Below are positions 60,439 to 64,000 of a stretch of DNA of 64,000 bases, in pieces. The notes under the pieces were generated by a model. It was not told where the DNA came from. It ran no database searches and saw nothing but the letters and a program-made list of their open reading frames with translations. The stretch lies in the NCBI GenBank assembly GCA_008933735.1, contig WBUL01000007.1:62001-126000 (forward strand), given 5' to 3'. The translations under genes were made by a program, and so were the position numbers. The stretch's first letter is position 1, and the number at the start of each line of letters is the position of its first letter. Source of the stretch: Anaerolineae bacterium (GTDB lineage: Bacteria > Chloroflexota > Anaerolineae > Aggregatilineales > J027).

Positions 60439-62878
60439 GCACTTCTACGCCGACAATGCCTCACCGATGATGACCTCAAACCGTTGGCGGCGCCGATGGG
60501 GCGCGGCAGCACTGATTCTGGCGCTGATTTTGATGAGCACAGCGGCGATGCTGTTCTGGCGCGTCAAACCTGAACCGGCTGTTCCGGATGGCACCCCCTG
60601 GAATTTTTATCTGGCAGGGCTTACAGCGCTGGTTGGCGGCGTGTTACTGCTGACAGCGACTCCGGTTAAGCTGGAAAAACCGCCGCTTTTGCTGCTGCTG
60701 ATTCTGCTGCTGGCGTTTGCCATCCGTCTTTATCATTTTCCCGATGTGCCGTATGGGGTGTGGGGGGATGAAGCGGAAGCAGGCTTGAGTGCCCGTCACA
60801 TTCTGAACGAAAGCGATTATCGTCCCATCTACAACGGGTCGCTGCATATGACCTACGTTCAGATGTGGATGTATGCGGGGCTGCTGGCTGTGTTCGGGGA
60901 TACGAGCATCCTGGCGCTGCGGGTATTAAGCGTGTTGTTTGGCGTTGGCGCCGTGTTCCTCGGCTACTATGTTGGCAAACAGATTCACAGCCCTTCTTTT
61001 GGCCTCTGGATGGCCTTTTTTCTGGCAATCATGCGCTGGTCATTGACCTTCAGCCGCCTGGCAATCACAGGCATTGAAACCCCCTTTTTTGCTCTGCTGA
61101 CCTTGTATCTGCTCATCCGCCTTATGCACCGACCAAGCCTCCTCAACGCGGTGCTGCTCGGTTTTGGGGTCGGGGGTGGTTTACTGTTTTACATGGCCTA
61201 CCGCCTGATTGTTGCGGGATTGTTTGTGGTAGCGCTTCTGCACTGGTGGCGGAAGGCGATCCCCTATTTCCTCCTTGTGGGTATCGTCGCGCTGATGGTT
61301 ATTTTCCCAATACTCATCTTTGCAGACACCAATCCGGATGTCTTTCTGAGACGGCAGCGGGATACCTTTATTGGGAATCTTGTGCCGGAGGTGTACCCCA
61401 CACTGGAAAAAGCAATTTACGAAAATGCCAAAACCTATGTCAGAATGTTTCACATCCAGGGGGATGGCTGGTCACTGTATAACTATCGTAACGTGCCTAT
61501 GCTTGATCCTGTCATGGGGGTGCTGATGATCCTGGGACTGGCTTTCGCGCTGGTTCGCATCCGGCAGATTGAAAACCAGTTCTTTTTAGTCACCCTGATA
61601 ACAGGTCTGGCGGCGGGCGTGCTGACGGTCAGCGAAGCGCATTCCGGGCGCACGGTTGGGGTGGTCATGGTAGTCGCGTACCTGTGCACCCTGGGACTGT
61701 TTGGGGTAAAAGAGCTTATAGAACGCTTTTACCATTCGCTGCCGGAACAGGTACCGCTGGCGGCTGGGCTTCTTCTTGGGGCAGCCGCCCTGGTTCTTAA
61801 TTTTACGGCCTACTTCAACGGGTATGCCCACAATTACGAAGGCTGGATTCTGTCGGCTCGTAACCGGGTCATCGCTGATGAGCTGCTGCGCTATCCACCT
61901 GAGGATTACCGCTTGATTGTTTCTAATTCCACGTTTTCGCATAATCCGATTTTCTTCATTGAACCCGATCTCTTCCCACACCTGGAAGGCGTCGAGATCG
62001 CCGGTCTGTTCCCGCTGTACACGGAATCTCAGAAATCGTTTTATATCGTGCTGGGGAGGAAAGACATCTGGGCGGTGGATTACGTGCGGATGCTGTATCC
62101 CAACGCCGAAATCACGACGCCAAATCTGAATCGATTCAGATTAGAAGGAGATATCCCTGATATTCCCTTTATGTTTGGGGTCAGACTGCGCCCGGGGGAC
62201 ATCAAAAGTTTGCAGGGGTTGGATGAACGGGGGCGGGGATTCTTATATGTTCGCCAAACAGGAGAATATCGTTTTCTGGTTCCGCCGGATGCTGCTATCA
62301 CCCTGGACGGGGTAACACTCGAACCGCCTGAAACAGTCCTGGGGTTAAATGTCGGGCTGCATACGCTGGAAACCACCCATCCCTTGCAGTGGCAGCCGCC
62401 TGGAACCTCCAACTATTATCCCGTTCCCTCCCATGCGCTGTATCATGCTCCGGTAGGCGTGATGGGTTTGCGCGGCTATTTTTACCCCAATCCGAACTGG
62501 GAAGGCATTCCGGCCTCAGACCGGGTTGATCCGACTCCCTACACTTATTTTCACGAAATCCCCCTGGCACGTCCCTACACGGCACGATGGGTTGGGTGTT
62601 TGCAAGTCCCCGCCGATGGAGACTATGAGATCACAGTAGAAACCGTTGGATATGCGGAAGTAAATATTAACGGGGAACAAATCCTGGCGGCGGCAACTGA
62701 GGATGGGCAGGTTGGCGCGATTCGGACCCTCCAGACAGGTCAAATTCCCATTGAAATCCGCTATCGGGACACACAGGATTATTCCGCCCTGTACGTGCAG
62801 TGGCGTCCCCTAACGCAAGGGGATTTGATGCCGCTGTCTCCGGTGCTGCTGTCCCCGGATGTTGAGGCATGTCAGTGA
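60413..62878 (+). CDS. GT39-like membrane glycosyltransferase with C-terminal PA14 domain
   Basis: An 821-aa protein; the start may be the ATG at 60413 or 60467, neither with a good ribosome binding site. Residues about 25-455 hold around 12 membrane segments in the style of protein-mannosyl or dolichyl-phosphate-mannose-like (GT39/GT-C) transferases. The first outer loop has GVWGDEAEAGLSARHIL (about 117-133), with the catalytic-type Asp-Glu pair. An outside region of about 150 residues follows. The last 140 residues form a PA14-like domain (MGLRGYFYPNPNWEG, YTARWVGCLQVPADGDYEITVE, ALYVQWRP), which often binds carbohydrate. Such proteins transfer sugars from polyprenyl-phosphate donors to surface proteins or glycans. 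The fusion with PA14 is unusual. Confidence 0.87.
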   Translation: MKPAKAGNKHFYADNASPMMTSNRWRRRWGAAALILALILMSTAAMLFWRVKPEPAVPDGTPWNFYLAGLTALVGGVLLLTATPVKLEKPPLLLLLILLLAFAIRLYHFPDVPYGVWGDEAEAGLSARHILNESDYRPIYNGSLHMTYVQMWMYAGLLAVFGDTSILALRVLSVLFGVGAVFLGYYVGKQIHSPSFGLWMAFFLAIMRWSLTFSRLAITGIETPFFALLTLYLLIRLMHRPSLLNAVLLGFGVGGGLLFYMAYRLIVAGLFVVALLHWWRKAIPYFLLVGIVALMVIFPILIFADTNPDVFLRRQRDTFIGNLVPEVYPTLEKAIYENAKTYVRMFHIQGDGWSLYNYRNVPMLDPVMGVLMILGLAFALVRIRQIENQFFLVTLITGLAAGVLTVSEAHSGRTVGVVMVVAYLCTLGLFGVKELIERFYHSLPEQVPLAAGLLLGAAALVLNFTAYFNGYAHNYEGWILSARNRVIADELLRYPPEDYRLIVSNSTFSHNPIFFIEPDLFPHLEGVEIAGLFPLYTESQKSFYIVLGRKDIWAVDYVRMLYPNAEITTPNLNRFRLEGDIPDIPFMFGVRLRPGDIKSLQGLDERGRGFLYVRQTGEYRFLVPPDAAITLDGVTLEPPETVLGLNVGLHTLETTHPLQWQPPGTSNYYPVPSHALYHAPVGVMGLRGYFYPNPNWEGIPASDRVDPTPYTYFHEIPLARPYTARWVGCLQVPADGDYEITVETVGYAEVNINGEQILAAATEDGQVGAIRTLQTGQIPIEIRYRDTQDYSALYVQWRPLTQGDLMPLSPVLLSPDVEACQ

Positions 62879-62899
62879 GGGCGGACGTGCTGTCCGCCC
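62879..62899. terminator. Hairpin between convergent genes
   Basis: GGGCGGAC/GTCCGCCC is a perfect 8-bp GC-rich stem with a 5-nt loop, directly after the GT39 stop. There is no T run, so any termination would be weak. Confidence 0.5.
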
Positions 62900-62903
62900 T
62901 GCC

Positions 62904-63533
62904 CTATGAGGATTCCTTTTCCTGATCACCACGCCGCAGTTGACGGCGGCGGCGGCGGTCACTGACGGTTTTGCCTTCCTCGCCAGCTTGTTCGGCGCGT
63001 TTTTCGCCCATTAATCGGTTTTTGACTACCAGAAGCTGTTTCGCCATTTTCTGACGCTGCGTTGGGTTGCGAATGGCCTCCAACCCCGCCTCATAGGCGG
63101 CAACAGCCTGCATCAGGTTGCCGGATTTAAACAGCATGTCCGCCAGCGCCAACACCGTTTCACCATAGTTATCATCGTCGCCCAGGTCACGGAAAATTGC
63201 GGCGGCTTCACGGTAAAATGTGGCGGCCTGTTCCTGGTTACCCTGCTTGGAATACGCCAGCGCCATGTTCCCCATCGCCTGGGCTTCCAGACGGCGGTTT
63301 TTCTGCTCACGGAAGGTTGCCAATCCACTTTCCATCAACTGAATGGCTTCGTCGTAGTTATCCATTGCCCGGTAGGCCAGACCCAAATTGACCTGCATTT
63401 CCGCCATGCCAATCACATCACTTTCCTGCTGGAAAGCATCAATGGCGGACTTGAAGGTTTGTGCTGCCCCTTCGTAATCGTGATCTTCGAATTGGCGAAT
63501 ACCCTTCGCCTGTAACAGTTTTCCTTCAGACAT
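62904..63533 (-). CDS. Tetratricopeptide-repeat protein
   Basis: A 209-aa protein with about four TPR units (residues about 5-160), seen as AKGIRQFEDHDYEGAAQTFKSAIDAF, QVNLGLAYRAMDNYDEAIQLMESGLATF, MGNMALAYSKQGNQEQAATFYREAAAIF and VLALADMLFKSGNLMQAVAAYEAGLEA (each quoted in pieces of the helix pair pattern). A basic C-terminal tail (DRRRRRQLRRGDQEKESS) follows. TPR proteins mediate protein contacts. The gene lies 2 bases after the XRE regulator gene, so they are co-transcribed; such pairs may form a regulator-sensor unit. The N-terminal extent of the operon is outside the window. Confidence 0.88.
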   Translation of the reverse strand: MSEGKLLQAKGIRQFEDHDYEGAAQTFKSAIDAFQQESDVIGMAEMQVNLGLAYRAMDNYDEAIQLMESGLATFREQKNRRLEAQAMGNMALAYSKQGNQEQAATFYREAAAIFRDLGDDDNYGETVLALADMLFKSGNLMQAVAAYEAGLEAIRNPTQRQKMAKQLLVVKNRLMGEKRAEQAGEEGKTVSDRRRRRQLRRGDQEKESS

Positions 63534-63535
63534 GG

Positions 63536-63997
63536 TTATAACGTAATCTCCAGAATACTTTCTGCTAACTCACGCAGCTTTTCGGTGTCCATTTTCGCCA
63601 GCTTGATTGCCAGCTCAATATAGCGGTGGTTGGACGGCTTGGCGATAAACTGACGGACTTCCGGCGGCATATGTAAAAAAAGCTCAAAGGCTTCCTGCGC
63701 TTCCAGGTAACGTCCAACCCGGTTTTCACCTTCCAGAAAAGCCGACTCGGTCACGCGCAGTGCCGAGGCCAGGGAACTGAGATGGGAAAGCGGGACAGCC
63801 CGCTGCCCATATTCGTACTGCATCAGGGTTTGCTCATCCAGGCCAACCCGCGCCGCCAGTTCGTCCGGTGTCAGCCCGGCCTGCTCCCGGTACAGCCGAA
63901 TCTCAACGCCGATCATACGATCACGGGTCGAAAGATATTCGTGCTGGTTGACCACTCGCTCTGCCATCTGCTCCAACAGAGTCTCTGTGCCGGACAT
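63536..63997 (-). CDS. XRE-family HTH transcriptional regulator
   Basis: A 153-aa DNA-binding protein. The helix-turn-helix is IRLYREQAGLTPDELAARVGLDEQTLMQYEYGQRAVPLSHLSSLASALRV (about residues 31-80; joined), typical of the Cro/CI (XRE) family. The C-terminal 70 residues are helical (AQEAFELFLHMPPEVRQFI, KMDTEKLRELAESILEITL) and may mediate dimerisation. A start at 63997 is likely, as the ATG is 3 bases from the window edge, but an earlier one cannot be excluded. It is coupled to the TPR gene downstream. Confidence 0.9.
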   Translation of the reverse strand: MSGTETLLEQMAERVVNQHEYLSTRDRMIGVEIRLYREQAGLTPDELAARVGLDEQTLMQYEYGQRAVPLSHLSSLASALRVTESAFLEGENRVGRYLEAQEAFELFLHMPPEVRQFIAKPSNHRYIELAIKLAKMDTEKLRELAESILEITL

Positions 63998-64000
63998 GAG

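Overview
The window looks like chromosomal DNA of a Chloroflexota bacterium, most likely an Anaerolineae-type member. This is an inference from gene content: many secreted SH3b-domain and other lineage-style unknown proteins, a glucose/mannose-type binding protein very like that of Thermus, a CruF/GT2/CrtI carotenoid cluster, a MurF-Alr fusion, MglA-like GTPase, FHA and PP2C signalling genes, and no outer-membrane or LPS genes. Coding density is high, genes are short-spaced, and I saw no tRNA, rRNA, CRISPR array, insertion sequence or prophage.

Layout. 1-4.5 kb: end of an SH3b protein, then a CUT1 sugar ABC importer (binding protein, terminator, two permeases, no ATPase). 4.5-10.2 kb: membrane and SH3b proteins, an SPFH/band 7 protein, then a minus-strand group of an STAS-like protein, an endonuclease/exonuclease/phosphatase-fold protein and glgC. 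10.4-15.5 kb: an HtrA-type protease, then an overlapping carotenoid operon (CruF-like, PlsY, GT2, CrtI family). 15.5-22.5 kb: a signalling and repair stretch with an STAS-like/HNH/FHA protein, Tag glycosylase, a degenerate MglA-like GTPase, a DM13 protein, and two PP2C phosphatases coupled to an SDR enzyme. 22.5-29.5 kb: ino1, a GH57-like protein, unknown proteins, and an ECF sigma factor with a DUF4179-like membrane partner.

29.5-34.3 kb is a minus-strand operon of six secreted or membrane-anchored unknown proteins, four of which are tandem paralogues with a C..PCW.G motif. 34.4-37.7 kb: murJ coupled to a large secreted unknown. 37.7-43.2 kb: a second paralogue array, four ABC-2-like membrane proteins with an ARMT1/DUF89 protein among them. 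43.5-46.1 kb: a MurF-Alr fusion in which several catalytic residues appear to be missing. 46.2-52.5 kb: a response regulator, a gamma-carbonic anhydrase-like protein, a hydrolase, a HAD phosphatase and an AT-rich restriction-modification pair. 52.6-64 kb: a SHMT-GcvT fusion, a PfkB-type kinase, convergent otsB and otsA that overlap at their 3' ends, a GCS2-type ligase, a GT39-PA14 protein, and an XRE regulator with a TPR protein.

The strongest candidates for undescribed biology are the PCW-motif operon, the ABC-2-like/DUF89 array, the STAS-like/HNH/FHA protein, the pseudo-GTPase and the two unusual fusions. Start codons were chosen by ribosome binding sites and overlaps; where these differ from the ORF track the reason is given. 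No database search was run, so all family names rest on motifs recognised by eye.
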